This document shows positions 23,661 through 35,300 of a stretch of DNA of 64,000 bases, piece after piece (the stretch's first letter is position 1; each line of letters opens with the position of its first letter). The stretch comes from Anisakis pegreffii (taxonomy: Eukaryota > Nematoda > Chromadorea > Rhabditida > Anisakidae), in assembly GCA_035041965.1 (NCBI GenBank), contig JAPYMA010000138.1, positions 124,001 to 188,000 on the forward strand, written 5' to 3'. The notes below the pieces were generated by a model. It had not been told where the DNA came from and searched no databases. It saw only the letters and a program-made list of their open reading frames with translations. The position numbers and the translations under genes are program-made.

Positions 23661-26600
23661 TCTGTTTCCAATTTACAGTAAACGCTAAAATTCACAGTCA
23701 ATAAACATCTTTATTTATCGTGCTACGTCGCCTCATTCAGTCCAACATTCAAGCAAATACCATTGCACTAGCGAATTGGGTGGTCCTTATTGATGATCAC
23801 CTAATCAAAAAAAATATTTTTAAACATAACGCCACAAGCCAGTACAGTCATTTTTCGACTGCTCTTCCAACGACGTCAGTTTCGAGGTACACCGATTCTT
23901 TCTCAAAAGTTTACTACATAAAATCAATTGAAAATGGGCCTGATGAAATGACAATATTCAAGAAACAATTAGAACATGCGAAAATAACACTATAAACTAA
24001 ACCGGAATATACAGTGTGATGATACATGTGCAATAATCTAGAATGCTTTCAGCAATTAAAGAGTTTATGAGTCTGCTAGTCAGATAACTTGATAAGCAAT
24101 CCATTTGGATAAAATCTCAATAAATAGCATCAGCACTTCCTAGCAATTAGATGAGTATTCACGACCTCAGTTTGTATGCGAAGCCCTCCTTCCTCCCCAG
24201 GCTTGCGTTTACCCTTATTTTGACTCTTTGTACAGTGATATCAAAAATAAATTCTATTAAAAACGTTAACGTGGAACGCCTTCCTAATTTTATCGACAGA
24301 TAAAGTAGTAGATACAAAACGGTATGAAAGTTTGCTTCGAATTTGCTCGATCTTTTCGCTACAGCCTTATCAGCGATTGTGCGCAAGGAAGATCACCCTC
24401 TATCCCATGTCATAGGTGATGCCCAGCGTTACAATACCTTCAAGATTGAAAGAGGCAAAATTTACAAGGGGATTAAGCAACTTAGCGGTTTTCATACATG
24501 AATCAAATCAGCAGTGTGCTTCGACTAGTTAAACTGTGTCTCGTCCGGAAGTGTTAAAACTATCGGTGAGAAAATACCTGGTTGTGATGGATGTGAAGCT
24601 TACAGTGAGCCGTGGATGGTTAATGAGATTTGAAAGCCTTTATAATACCATCACTTCAAAGAGATAACTCGATGAAGTTGCAAAAGGCGAATGAGTTTTT
24701 GCAGTCTAAAACGCATTGCGGCGGTCAACACTACTTTGCACAAATAACGTTGGCGATCATCCATGCGCCAGGCACTGCTGATCATTATCATGTTTACTTG
24801 ATACAGTTTTTTGATGATATCACGGAAATGCTGCGCTTTTGTCGAAATCACTTCCTTCATGCAGCAGTTAGAGCACGGCATCATTGCTGTCTTTGAACGG
24901 TGCTACATGTATGAGAATCATACACTACCCACGACCAGTCTTGATCAATTCAACACTATCCATGTCTCTACACACATAAGAATCATGCATTACCTATGAT
25001 CAATCTTGACCAATTCAGCACTACAGATGTATTGTAGAAGCAATACAATGTAACGAAGACGGTAATGAATAAGATCTCAGTGGAATAAAATTGAATGCGT
25101 CTTCAGTTTTGCTAGTAATCAACATCAATAATGCATGTATACTGAAATAGAATGAAACATCTGAAAAAAATTTTATAAAGAAACTACCGAAGTAAGACAC
25201 TGTATTTTCAACAGTCAAACCCTCGAACCAACACGTTTGCATTTTGTTCATTTCCTGTCGTTCACATTATGAGTAAGTCAAAGAGATCGCATCAGCATGA
25301 TTTTATGTGACGATGAGCAATCGCTGTTCCGCTCTTAATGGAATAGCGGTAGCAAGCTACTCTTCTCAAATCTCTAGCGATAGCTTCCATCACTGTCTTT
25401 GGTTAGCGTTCCAGTAAGCTAATTTTTCACAAACGTTAGGGCTTCAGCTAACTACTTCCGCTAACTATTCGTCTGCAAATGAATGCATATTTTTTGCAAC
25501 ATTAAAGTATGTAAAAACATACTTGCACTGACTGTAACACCGACAAGTACTAAATTCGACCTTACCTTACCCATACTCTTCCAAACGGTTCCAAATCGAA
25601 TATTCAATCACACCTCAAGTGTTTTCTATAAATACACCACTAGCATTCCGACTGAGATCACTAAGCTAGTTGGCTTCAAGTAAGCTGGGTGGCAGTGCTA
25701 TGGAGTTCTCTTCAGTATTCTCGCATGATCGATAAGTATTCGTATAATAATACGTGCAGCTATGTTCAGATGATCTGCTAAAAGTAATGCGCGACAACGC
25801 ATTATTTTCTTCGAACCAAACATTTTTTCAGCGCATCAGCAAAAGCGGAGCTACGTTTTTCAGTGGCGTACCCCTCACTGGTTTCATGCTCATACTCGAT
25901 CACTCTTTGAATATAACTCAAGTATAAAACCTTCGTTGACCCTAACAGCAACTGTTCCTTACACTTCAATAAGCATATGCACCTAAGGCATAAAACTGCA
26001 TCCGAATATGCATGTGCAGCGCTATTACAGAACAACCCGTGATAAATTTAACACGTTATAATGTTTCTCACAATACATTGCCATTATGTAAACCATTCGT
26101 CATATTGCACCTTTCTCCCATACAATTTAACCGTTAAAAATCACCAGATTATAACAACAAAGGACGGTCATTACAATGCGTTAAAGTATGATCAAGCTTT
26201 AAGCGGAAACAATCCAGGATGGGCTCGCTATAGCTACGTAACGAAATGGCGATACCGTTTCGCTAGGCAGTGATAGCGCGTCTCACTGGAAACATTATTG
26301 ACAACCAATTTAATCACAAACTTCTGATAACAAACTGTCGAATAACAATAATACATATCACAAGAACACATCAAATTGCACTCCACCACAACAATGAATA
26401 ATTCACAAGAAACGCAAATGACACGAACGATAATTCAACACTGAGTGCGTACCACTGATACATCATCACTTTGAACATCTACTCAAATACTCTTAAACAG
26501 TTCAGCACGATATATGAATTTTATTTCATGAATCATTAAGAGTATCGAAGTTACTCGTGAGCAAATCAACAGTCTATAAGTTGACTGAACTCACTGTTGC

Positions 26601-26777
26601 TGCCTGACAAAATTAGCATAAAAAGCTGACGTGTCCAAACTTGACGCTAGCTGGTTAATCAAAAAATTGAAAATTCTAAAGAACCGAGTATCAGGTGACA
26701 GGTAAAGATGTAAGAAATATTAAGGTGACTGTTCATGTGAATGATTACAAATAAATATGATCATGTTGATGAGATAA
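23661..26777. other. Intergenic, 3.1 kb, no gene recognised
   Basis: Lies upstream of the SLC12 start and downstream of the YIPF stop. Open frames such as 24159-24386 and 24651-24884 (minus), 24630-24896 and 26061-26273 (plus) lack family similarity and exon framing. It contains a diverged direct duplication at about 24905-25030 and several short inverted words near 25325-25400. The SLC12 promoter should be in the right-hand flank just above 23660, but no motif can be named. Confidence 0.55.
24905..25030. repeat. Short diverged tandem duplication
   Basis: Two adjacent copies share the ordered words gaatcat, cattacc/cactaccc, cagtcttgatcaattca against caatcttgaccaattcag, and cactat/cactac. 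The unit is roughly 65 bp. Confidence 0.6.
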
Positions 26778-28991
26778 TCAGTTGGTGACTGATTCAGTGC
26801 GATTGAATTCGTAGCTTCGACCTTTTAGTTCGTTTGCATTTTTATTGCTCATTGAATTGTTGTTGTGACCAAATGCATACTGATGATTAGGGAATGATTC
26901 ATCAAGATAGGATACAGCCCTTTTTAAAGAACTGTTCCTGTTTTGTGGAGGTGGATCAATGTTCGACGATTGATTGGAAATTGACTGAAGATTTTTGGCT
27001 GCACTGTCAACAATCTTTGCAACAGATTGTTGCTGCTGTAGTGAAGGCACGATGTTGGAATGCTGAACAGACTGATTCGGTTGAGACGCATCGAAATAGA
27101 ATTCTTTGAAACCAATTGCCAACAAAGACAGCAATAACAGAACCATACCTCCGCAACCAATCGCTATCTAAAATTTTGCAAACGACAAGCTTCAATTGCG
27201 TTCATCCGGTAAACAGTATGGGAAAAGAATAAACAAAAAAAAAAAGATCTCAAAATGAAAAGAACACGAAAACGACATGAAATTTTCCACACGACGATTC
27301 GATTCACGATTCACATTTCTCAACACTTCATCAGCGTCAAATGGTCACTTCCTGTCAATCACGTTCGCATTATCAACTATTTTCACAAATGAAAAAAAAT
27401 TAACCGCTCTATTGTGATCATTTCTAACTGCTGGCCAAATACTCCCCATAAGAACACTACCACTTGATATCACTGAAACCACTATCAAAAGCCATCTGAA
27501 CCACTGTACGTCGATAACCCAAAGTATCTACAAATACAGCTGAGATTATCGCTCATCCAACAAACTGGCTTATTGATCTGACATCTGACGATTGATGAAA
27601 TATTTTAAAGAGAAAACCGCTGAAGCAAGTTACTTCATTCACATATAAGCAGTAAAATAAAATGAAGCCTTTAAAACGGTGAGTGGATGAAACTGACTGA
27701 AACAGGTATGAATATTGACAAACTGTAGCCATATGCGCATAAGATTTCCAGATATGAATACTGTAATTCCGATCGTCGATACCAAAAAAGAGAATACAAG
27801 CCGAACGGAATCAAGATTACGTAGGAAGCGATCATAGTCGACGCACCAGTCACTGAAATCAACTACTCGTCGATTAAAAGCATTACGAACAAATCACAAC
27901 TTACCCAATCTAAAATCACTTCCATACTCGTAATTCTTAACATCACCATTTGTTTGCACATACTTTGCCACGTTGCCACAGATCGCCGTCGTGAACACTA
28001 GCGTTACACACACCCAAAATGGACCTTTAAACAAATCTTGATTGATCGATACTCATATTCATTGATATGTAAAAATGACTCGCAACAACCAAGACGAATG
28101 AAATCTAATCAATTACCATACAAATCTGGAGTGGGCTGAATGTAATCGGTGATAAAATTCTTATTGAATCGCGGCACCATACTATTCAAAATTCTTGACA
28201 TGACCTTAAAAGCCAAATTTCACTAACAACTAACATGTTTATCGCTGTAAGAATACGGATGCAATGAAAGCTGAAGTCTCTTCAAATTATTATAGCAAAC
28301 AAAAATGGGAACTTCAAAAGAAATGTCAAAACTGAAACACCGACTGATCACAACAAAACTGAATTGAAATAGAAATTCACCTGATCTGTGTCTACATCGA
28401 AGTACTGCTGATAAAACTGAAATGAAAAGAAATTCGACTTTCGCGGTTTTTCGCCATCGGTTTCTGGTTCAGAATTATACAGCTGAAAATTTGTTTTGAA
28501 TGTGAAGAACATGAAATGTATTTAACAAATCAATATTGTTGATTAACAATACAATGATTTGACAATTCGCGAAGCTGTACCTGATTACGATCGCCAATTC
28601 GACCAGATGCTCGATAATCGCTGTTCGTTGAATTGACACTTTCTTGAGGACCACCGATATTGAAATCTGAAACGAACAAAAAACAATGATAGGATGTAAA
28701 TTCAAACTGCTCATCTATATCAAATGCTCCACGAATCTACGAAACAAGCACATCGCTCTTTTCACATAAATACGTCTTTTAGAGCGACTTGAGTGAAATG
28801 TTTTTTTAGGAATTTCGCTCAACCCTAAGGCACAAGTGTTTGCAGGATTACTATCGACGTACTTCTTTCAGAGGCCTTTGTCGTTAAGCACTGTTGCAGA
28901 TGCACACTCTTAAACATATGAGGAGTTTGATTAACCACGAATCAAGTTCAAATAATAACAATAACTCACCTTGGAATTGCAAACCACTCAT
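26778..28991 (-). CDS. YIPF1/YIPF2-type Yip1-family Golgi membrane protein, 359 aa
   Basis: Yip1-domain proteins are multi-spanning Golgi/ER membrane proteins that bind Rab GTPases in vesicle traffic. Eight phase-consistent exons: 28991-28970, 28666-28581, 28482-28381, 28204-28117, 28024-27905, 27852-27704, 27527-27405, 27167-26778. The hydrophilic N terminus ends in the family motif FYQQYFDVDT, followed by YIQPTPDLYGPFWV entering the first helix. The core has ILIPFGLYSLFWYRR, SYLEILCAYGYSLSIFIP, WFRWLLIVVSVISSG and SIWPAVRNDHNRA, all matching YIPF1/2 in order. The last helix ends in FKEFYFDA. A Gln/Asn/Ser-rich tail of about 100 residues makes it longer than human YIPF1 (306 aa). A TTTCAG just upstream of the ATG (ending at about 29010) could be a spliced-leader acceptor. 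Confidence 0.93.
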
Positions 28992-29757
28992 TGTTGACTG
29001 AAGTTCGTCTTCAACTGAAACATTTTAGCAATTTGTTTCTTCGTTGGTTGATAACTAAACAAGAAGTCTAAAAGTGATGAGTAAAAAATAAGTGTGTTTG
29101 AGCGCTGATATTGACGCTTGATAAGTCCAGTTGTAAAAGAAGATGGTAAAACAATAACTGAACATTTTTATTCACTTATAAACACTTTGAAGAACAACAA
29201 CAGCAAACTTTGAAGCAGAAATGAAACCCAACAAAATATTGTAAGGAAACAATAAAAAGGCTATAAGAAAGTAACAGCAAAGAACTCCGTTTCTAAAGAT
29301 CAGGATCGCATCATGAACAACGAGAATATTCATGATGCTCGCATAAGAATGGTTGAACTATCACCACAGAATAGGTTTGCACGACCGAAATACTGCTCAA
29401 GTAGCTTTCAGTCAAAATTTTTTCTACCTGGATGGAGTGGACAACAGATTTTAGAAAGGGAAATAACGATTATGTTCGTGAACGCATCAAAGAACATCCC
29501 CAAAAATACTAATTTGTCAAAAGAATGAACATAAGCATATCACTATCATCCAGCGAATAAATAAAGCTCAATTCATCAACATTTGTTAGATTTACCGATA
29601 GCTAAAACTGATCTACAAAAAAAGAACTGATGAGATGAACTAAGAAACAAAGCAAGCATATCAGATAGAGGAACCAACACCTCAATTGCAATTTGTTGGC
29701 AACGTAAACAAAACAACGAAGCAATTCAATAACAAAGAACTGAATGCAATGATTTGA
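28992..29757. other. Short intergenic gap
   Basis: Holds the presumed 5' flank of the YIPF gene and the 3' end of the ZRANB2-like gene, both minus strand, about 0.77 kb apart. The plus-strand open frame 29313-29528 has no support. Confidence 0.6.
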
Positions 29758-31893
29758 TCAGCGTCTGTCCTTGTCTCGATAAGACGACGAATGAATACGA
29801 CGCGGTGAACGTTCCCTTAAAATCAGTTGCAATGCCTATTCAATGATTATTAAATGAAATGAACGTAAAACTTCAATGATGAGAATCAACCTCGATCGAC
29901 TTTTATGTTCACTTTTATGATCGCGTTCATCATGGTCGCGAGGCCTTGTCCTATCCCGATTTTCGCGACTTTCCAATACATTTTTATCCTTATCTTTCTC
30001 CTTCAGTGTTCTCTTCTGTTCCTCTTCAGTTTCACTATCCTCACATGAACAATCCCCACCGCTACAAGAGCACGAGCATCTGCAATATTCGTCAAATAAA
30101 ACACTGCAAAACAATGAATCGTTAATACAAAATAAAGTTGATATCAACAGACTCAGAGGAACATCTCGAATCAGGAGATGCAGCAGTTGTTTGTGCGAGA
30201 GCAGCTTTACGAGCAGCAATTTTCGCTTTTAAATCTTCCACTTCGAAATCATCCACACTCAGGTCGTATTTATCCAAATCATCATCACTCCCTTCGTCTT
30301 CGTCTTCTTCTTCATCTTCATCTTTCTAAGAGTTATTTGATCAATCCGTATCGAATCAAAAAATTACTGAACGGTGAATTACGCAAACACTTCAACAATT
30401 CACAAAACGAATGTAATTGTGTGCTTTTGCGTTGTTTGGAACATGCTCTTTTGAAGAATGAAAATGATGGAAACATTATCAGCATGAAAACTGGACCAAA
30501 AAAGAGACAAAATCAGACCTTTCATATACCATACCTCTTGCTGCTCGATTTCCTCCTTGTCACAAAACTGTTTGCTCATATCGGCATCGGAATCATGATC
30601 GATTTCACCACTCTCTTCTTCATCTTTATTACGCTTCTCATCTTCTTTAATCGTTTCATCTTCTCTATCCCTTCCCTGCAATCAATTATTCACTTTGATG
30701 ATAGCATTCACTTATGTCTAGAAAATAATTGAGTCATTAAAATGCGAGACCACTCAGCAGAGGAAGTGTGTTTTCTCATTGAAACTGAACAAGATCACAC
30801 GAACAAAAAAAACTTCGAGCTAAACTGAAAAACAGAAACAAAAATTTTCGAATATAAGAACGAAACAGCTCCAACATCATCCAATTTCTTCCGTTTCTTC
30901 TTGCGACCAAACTCATCGAATTCGTCATCATCTTTCCGCTCTATATACTCCACGTTTTGTCTATCCATATATCCACCTCCATATCCTGAAGATCAATTCG
31001 TATTTCACCAAACATAACAGATGCATCATAAGGCTAACAGATCTTCAGATACATTTGCTTCATAATACACTATGAACCGATGAATTTTATGAACAGCTTC
31101 AATATTGCTTTAATTTGCTGGAGTAAGCATTTCTGAGTATTATGTTGCTTTCGGTAAAGTTTAGGAAATACAATACCTGTACGAACTTCGAGATCGCCTA
31201 ATTTTGGTGCATTGCAAATGTTGCACGTTGTTCGACGAGCCCAATTCACATTCCCACACCTGAAATTCATTACTGTGACAACCCATTCGAAATCTCGTTG
31301 AAACATACTCACATTTTCTGTAACGACTTGATTTTGACGTTATAACGCAAAATTTCAGTTTGGGTTCAGATTGAAAACCATTCAATTTTGGCTATTTCTA
31401 AGCAATAGGATGAAGATAAAGGAAAGGAAACAACTTTGTACAGGCCCAATCCTCAGCTGCGAACAGCCCTTTTGATTTTTCGGCTGCATCTTTGCCTATC
31501 TCTCGTCCGGCACGATTCTTGGATCGCGGTTTACCTGAATATCAGATCGAGGTTCCAAAACATAAGGGAAACTAATCGTTGAATTGCAAAAAATGCTTCA
31601 AAAAATTAATCGCAAAAGAACGATACTGTAAATGCGCAAATAAAAATAAATTTGATGGCGAAACCATGGCAATTAGACTGGTAGTAAAATGCAAGTGAGT
31701 ACAACTCACCTTTACCACAACGTTCGCAAACAGTCCTCCGGTCAGAATTAATATAAGCGCATTTAGCATCAACACATGCCCATTCACCTTCTTTTAATGC
31801 ACGACGATGCGGCGCTTGTTGCGCTGACACGACGATTGAAGCAGTTTGTCGCTGACGTTCCAAATAACGCGATGCATCGTCACAACCGCTCAT
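29758..31893 (-). CDS. ZRANB2-like RanBP2-zinc-finger splicing factor, 353 aa
   Basis: ZRANB2 is a nuclear SR-like protein whose two RanBP2 zinc fingers bind single-stranded GGU in RNA and affect 5' splice-site choice. Eight phase-consistent exons: 31893-31710, 31534-31435, 31259-31177, 30985-30876, 30675-30535, 30325-30153, 30103-29891, 29815-29758. Finger 1 is in exon 1 (GEWACVDAKC, then CERCGKG). Finger 2 is split across exons 2-3 (FAAEDWACTKCGNVNWARR, then CNICNAPK). Next comes the hallmark NVEYIERKDDDEFDEFGRKK, then acidic exons (around DEDEEEDEDEGSDDDLDKYD) and a short basic/Ser tail ending SYRDKDRR. Length is close to human ZRANB2 (about 320-330 aa), but the long RS domain is much reduced and exon 7 carries a Cys-rich run (CRCSCSCSGGDCSCE). 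The donor at 30152 (GTCTGT) is weak, giving a 49-nt intron. Confidence 0.95.
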
Positions 31894-32560
31894 CCTTCTA
31901 ACCACTACTTTTCCTTCATCCAATACTATAAAACACGCATTTAGAGTAATCAGTTAAAACGTTCAGACCGACACACGGTTGCACTTCAAAACCGACAAAA
32001 AGCATTATCATTGCACACGATCATATCTCTAATTATTATAAATTCATACAACACAAAATGAACGTCATCCACGTCGAAATCAAACGTAAGCTGCTTTTAA
32101 TGATAGTTTTATGACAAAAGAACCACTGCCGATTTATCATATCAGCCTGCGCGCGCCTCGTCAGAGATTACGGTCGGAATCCATCTCTCGTCTTTCTGGC
32201 TGAAGCACACCAGGGATGATTTACAAGACGGTGCGTACGCACTTCGCCATATGCGCGTGTCGGCGGAAGGAGGGCGGAGTCACGACCGCGTCGCGCGAGG
32301 TGAGATAAGCGGGGAACAACAATTAGAGCAAATGACAGACTAGAACGACATTGAAAAAAGTATTGCGCTGAAGTGAGGCAGACAGAGAACACTGAGTAGA
32401 GCAGATGATATACTCGAACGACATTATAAGACCTATTTATCCAGAGATGAAAACAAAAAATGTGAATGCAATGAAACAAAATTATGTGAAATTATGTAGA
32501 ATGTATATTATAAGAAAAGAGAAATGTCTATTATAAAGAAAGAGCAATATCTGTTAAAAA
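31894..32560. other. Upstream flank of ZRANB2-like gene
   Basis: No gene recognised. A GC-richer patch at 32145-32300 with many CG dinucleotides (for example gcgcgcctcg) stands out from the AT-rich surroundings and could belong to the promoter of the minus-strand ZRANB2-like gene; this is inference only. Confidence 0.4.
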
Positions 32561-32710
32561 AACTGTAGCGGTCTCAAAGTTGAAAATACTGGGCAAAAAT
32601 AGAAGACACATTTATGTAGTACCAAATGTAACGATTGCGAGGTTTCCACAAATCGATATACAGGAAAGGACCGTTTTGAGGGATGATTCGTTGCGGACTG
32701 ATTGAAGAAG
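32560..32710. repeat. Detached piece of the 33.5-34.2 kb repeat
   Basis: gttgaaaatactgggcaaaa and cacatttatgtagtacc at 32579-32630 repeat 33560-33612 in direct orientation. The stretch aggaaaggaccgttttgagg at about 32664 is mirrored by its inverted counterpart near 34222-34262, so the fold-back structure may once have extended over about 32560-34265. Confidence 0.6.
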
Positions 32711-32924
32711 CCAAGAGACTAGGCACACTTTGTAGAGCTCAAAAAGCTCTACGAAATGAGCTGGTTTCAAATATAGAAATACTGACCACTTACGGATGTT
32801 ATGAGGGTTTGAAAGTTTTACCCTACCAATTTAGTTAATGCAGCAGATCACTGCATTTGAAACACCGCGACAACTGCTTCACAAGTACCATTCAGAAATT
32901 GACACATCCAAACATTGTTCCACC

Positions 32925-33100
32925 ATCCAAATTAGTCAACTAATTAACGAAACATAACCTCACCGAATAATAACAGATAATTATATAATAGTTAGTTTAC
33001 TTTACTACTATCTATTATTCTAACTTCAGTAAACTAAACTAACTATTACCTAATTATCTGTTATTATTCGGTGAGGTTACTTGATTAATTGATTAATGGT
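32925..33100. repeat. Fold-back inverted repeat, arms about 78 bp
   Basis: Left arm about 32925-33003 and right arm about 33022-33100 are inverted copies. The best-conserved part is cctcaccgaataataacaga in the left arm, with its complement in the right, flanking an AT-rich centre (ctactatctattattc). It looks like a small MITE. Confidence 0.85.
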
Positions 33101-33117
33101 GGATGTGGGAGTAGCTA

Positions 33118-33232
33118 GAAACTGAACAATACGCGACAGTAGCCCAAAACCTGCGTGCTTGCCAAATCAATGATCCAAGTTAGAATTTCATAAAGACAGT
33201 TAATTCCTAACGCTATTATCGTTACATGAATT
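33118..33232. repeat. Dispersed repeat, partial copy C
   Basis: Matches the right-hand part of copies A and B in order: cctgcgtgcttgccaaatca, ccaagttagaatttcat and aacgctattatcgtta. It is truncated on both sides and abuts the fold-back repeat 32925-33100. Confidence 0.65.
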
Positions 33233-33484
33233 AGATCATAGATACAGCCAAATCATAGCCTAGCTCATTGTGTGTTATTTCAAATTCATTATCAATACGA
33301 ATACCAGTCAGACCTTTTTTCACAGCACGCAGCTGCCTAAAAAGTACGACTCATGTACGATGAATGTAAGAAGTACATTTGGTGGACTGAAAGTATAAAG
33401 ATATGGCAGCGGTAGCTTACCTGGATAGAACTGAATGATAGGATTCAGCTGCGTCGGTGGTGCGATTCTTAAGTTTGCAGCAGT

Positions 33485-34200
33485 TTTTGTAGAGAATAAA
33501 ATTCTCTATCATTAGAACTATTTTGTTTTATAAACTATCCATTGTAAAAAAACTTGAGCGATCTGAAAGTTGAAAATATTGGGCAAAAGTGAAAGTCACA
33601 TTTATGTAGTACCCAATTTCGGGTTGAAGGAAAGAGATTCACCCGGAGAGGATATACACATCTTGTGGAGCTTGAAAAGTTGTATCAGATGAGCTTTTTT
33701 ATTTGGAAAAAACGTGGGCACTTTTTGGGGGTTTGGGGGGTCTGAAAGTGGAAAATTTGCAGTTGAATGCATTTTTCCACTTTCAGACCCCCCAAACCCC
33801 CAAAAAGTGCCCACGTTTTCTCCAAATAAAAAAACTCATCTGATACAACTTTTCAAGCTCTACAAGATATGTATATCCTCTCCGGCTGAATCTCTTTCCT
33901 TCAACCTGAAATTGGGTACTTTCTGCATTCAAATGCAAATTTTCCACTTTCAGACCCCCCAAACCCCCAAAAAGTGCCCACGTTTTCTCCAAATAAAAAA
34001 GCTCATCTGATACAACTTTTTAAGCTCTACAAGATGTGTATGACCACTCCGGCTGAATCTCTTTCCTTTAACCTGAAATTGGGTACTTTCTGCATTCAAA
34101 TGCAAATTTTCCACTTTCAGACCGCTCAAGTTTTTTTATAACGTATGGTTGTTAAAAAATAAAACGTTTATATGATAGAGAATTTTATTTTCTACAAAAT
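33485..34200. repeat. Nested fold-back array: one inverted and two direct 167-bp units
   Basis: Two tandem units of 167 bp run 33773-33939 and 33940-34106. Each starts ttttccactttcagaccccc and contains aaaaagtgcccacgttttct, tctgatacaactttt and ctgaatctctttcctt. An inverted unit occupies about 33597-33760, meeting the first direct unit in a near palindrome at about 33720-33813. Outer flanks also mirror each other: 33487-33560 (agaataaaattctctatcat, ending aaaaacttgagcg) against 34118-34197 (cgctcaagttttttt, ending tgatagagaattttatttt). The open frames here (33602-33814, 33714-34010, 33783-33992) are artefacts of the palindrome. Confidence 0.9.
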
Positions 34201-34421
34201 GGTTACAATTTGTTCAGTCAAAATGCAATGAATCACCCCTTAAAGCGGTCCTTTTCCGATATACCATCGGTATAAATTTTGCTCATTGCGGCGCTCAGTC
34301 ACACGTTGACCTGCGATTGCGCATGCTCTTCGCTGACTCCGCCCCTGCGCTCAGACGCGTTTTTATGGCGAAGTGCGACGACGCCTACAAGACCTGGCCT
34401 TCACGATGGTGGCTTAGAACA

Positions 34422-34624
34422 GGGGAACACGACAATTGACCAAGCGACATCTGCCAACACGATGTTTCGCCACAAATAGTCGGTCACGCAAACTTCGTTC
34501 GCGAACGCTTAGGCTTACGCTGAGGCTATGCTTACGTTGAACCTAGACGAAGTTTGTGTGACCAATTTTTTTTGGCGAAACATCGTGTTGGCAGATGTCG
34601 CTTGGTCAATTGTCGTAGACCCCT
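34422..34624. repeat. Fold-back inverted repeat, arms about 78 bp
   Basis: Left arm 34422-34498 and right arm 34546-34624 are inverted copies. acgacaattgaccaagcgac and atctgccaacacgatgtttc on the left are exactly complemented on the right. The outer ends also pair (gggg with cccc), and the centre is a short CTTAGGCTTACG-containing loop. Confidence 0.9.
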
Positions 34625-34674
34625 TAGAACAGAGCTAACACAAAAAAACTGACACCGTCCACTCGCCACGGTGA

Positions 34675-35300
34675 CAATAGATCTAGGATATTTGGCCCCT
34701 CGACAAGTGGCCCCGCGACAGGTGGCACCGTGCTAGTCGGTCATAAGAAACTCGGTTCGGTTCGATACCTCACAATCGGCAGTACGAACGCAGCGTGTTC
34801 ACCGTGGAATGCGCGAAACGAAATGAAGTTCGGGTTGCCGACTAGCACGGTGCTACCTGTTGCAGAGTCACTTGTCCAGGAGTCAAATATCGGTCACATA
34901 TGATAATTAGCTTCGTGACCAGGGCCACCCTGACAGGTTTATTCTGTGATGAGGTTCACGCATTGTCGTGAACTTATGCGGTGACACTTTTCGGGTTGGC
35001 ACTTGCCACGGAGCCAGTTATCATTGATCCGCCACGGGTCTACGGCAATTTCGCCCGCGACAAGCTGCCACTCGACAATTTGCGCGTGCCTCCTAACCAT
35101 TGAGTAGCATGAGTGTGCTTCGTCATTTTTGTCAAAGTTTAGATTTGTCGGTCACCCGTCTGCCACAGTTCCATCAACACGTCTAGGATATTTAGCTCTC
35201 TGACAAGTAGCACCCTTACTGTGTTGTTCCCGGCTATTCAGTCCATTAAGCCTTGTTCCGGTTCGGCATCTTCACTGTTGTGTGCGCATATTACGGAACG
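34675..35300. repeat. GC-rich repeat block with a further inverted pair
   Basis: 34684-34740 (tattt.gcccctcgacaagtg ... gcaccgtgctagtcgg) is mirrored by 34838-34890 (ccgactagcacggtgctacc ...). A third, direct and more diverged copy begins at 35181 (gtctaggatatttagctc) and again runs into ttccggttcgg, as the first runs into ggttcggttcg. The block is clearly richer in CG than its surroundings. Confidence 0.7.

Noticed and set aside
27007..27195. Alternative minus-strand frames over the last YIPF exon
   Set aside because: The frame entered from the phase-0 acceptor at 27167 continues the YIPF last helix; the others do not.
30138..30732. Long plus-strand frames (up to 184 codons) opposite the ZRANB2-like gene
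   Set aside because: They are the complement of acidic, low-complexity exons; the minus strand carries the recognised protein.
33602..34010. Open frames on both strands in the palindromic array
   Set aside because: They translate the same repeat in opposite orientations and share a start peptide because of the palindrome; no gene.
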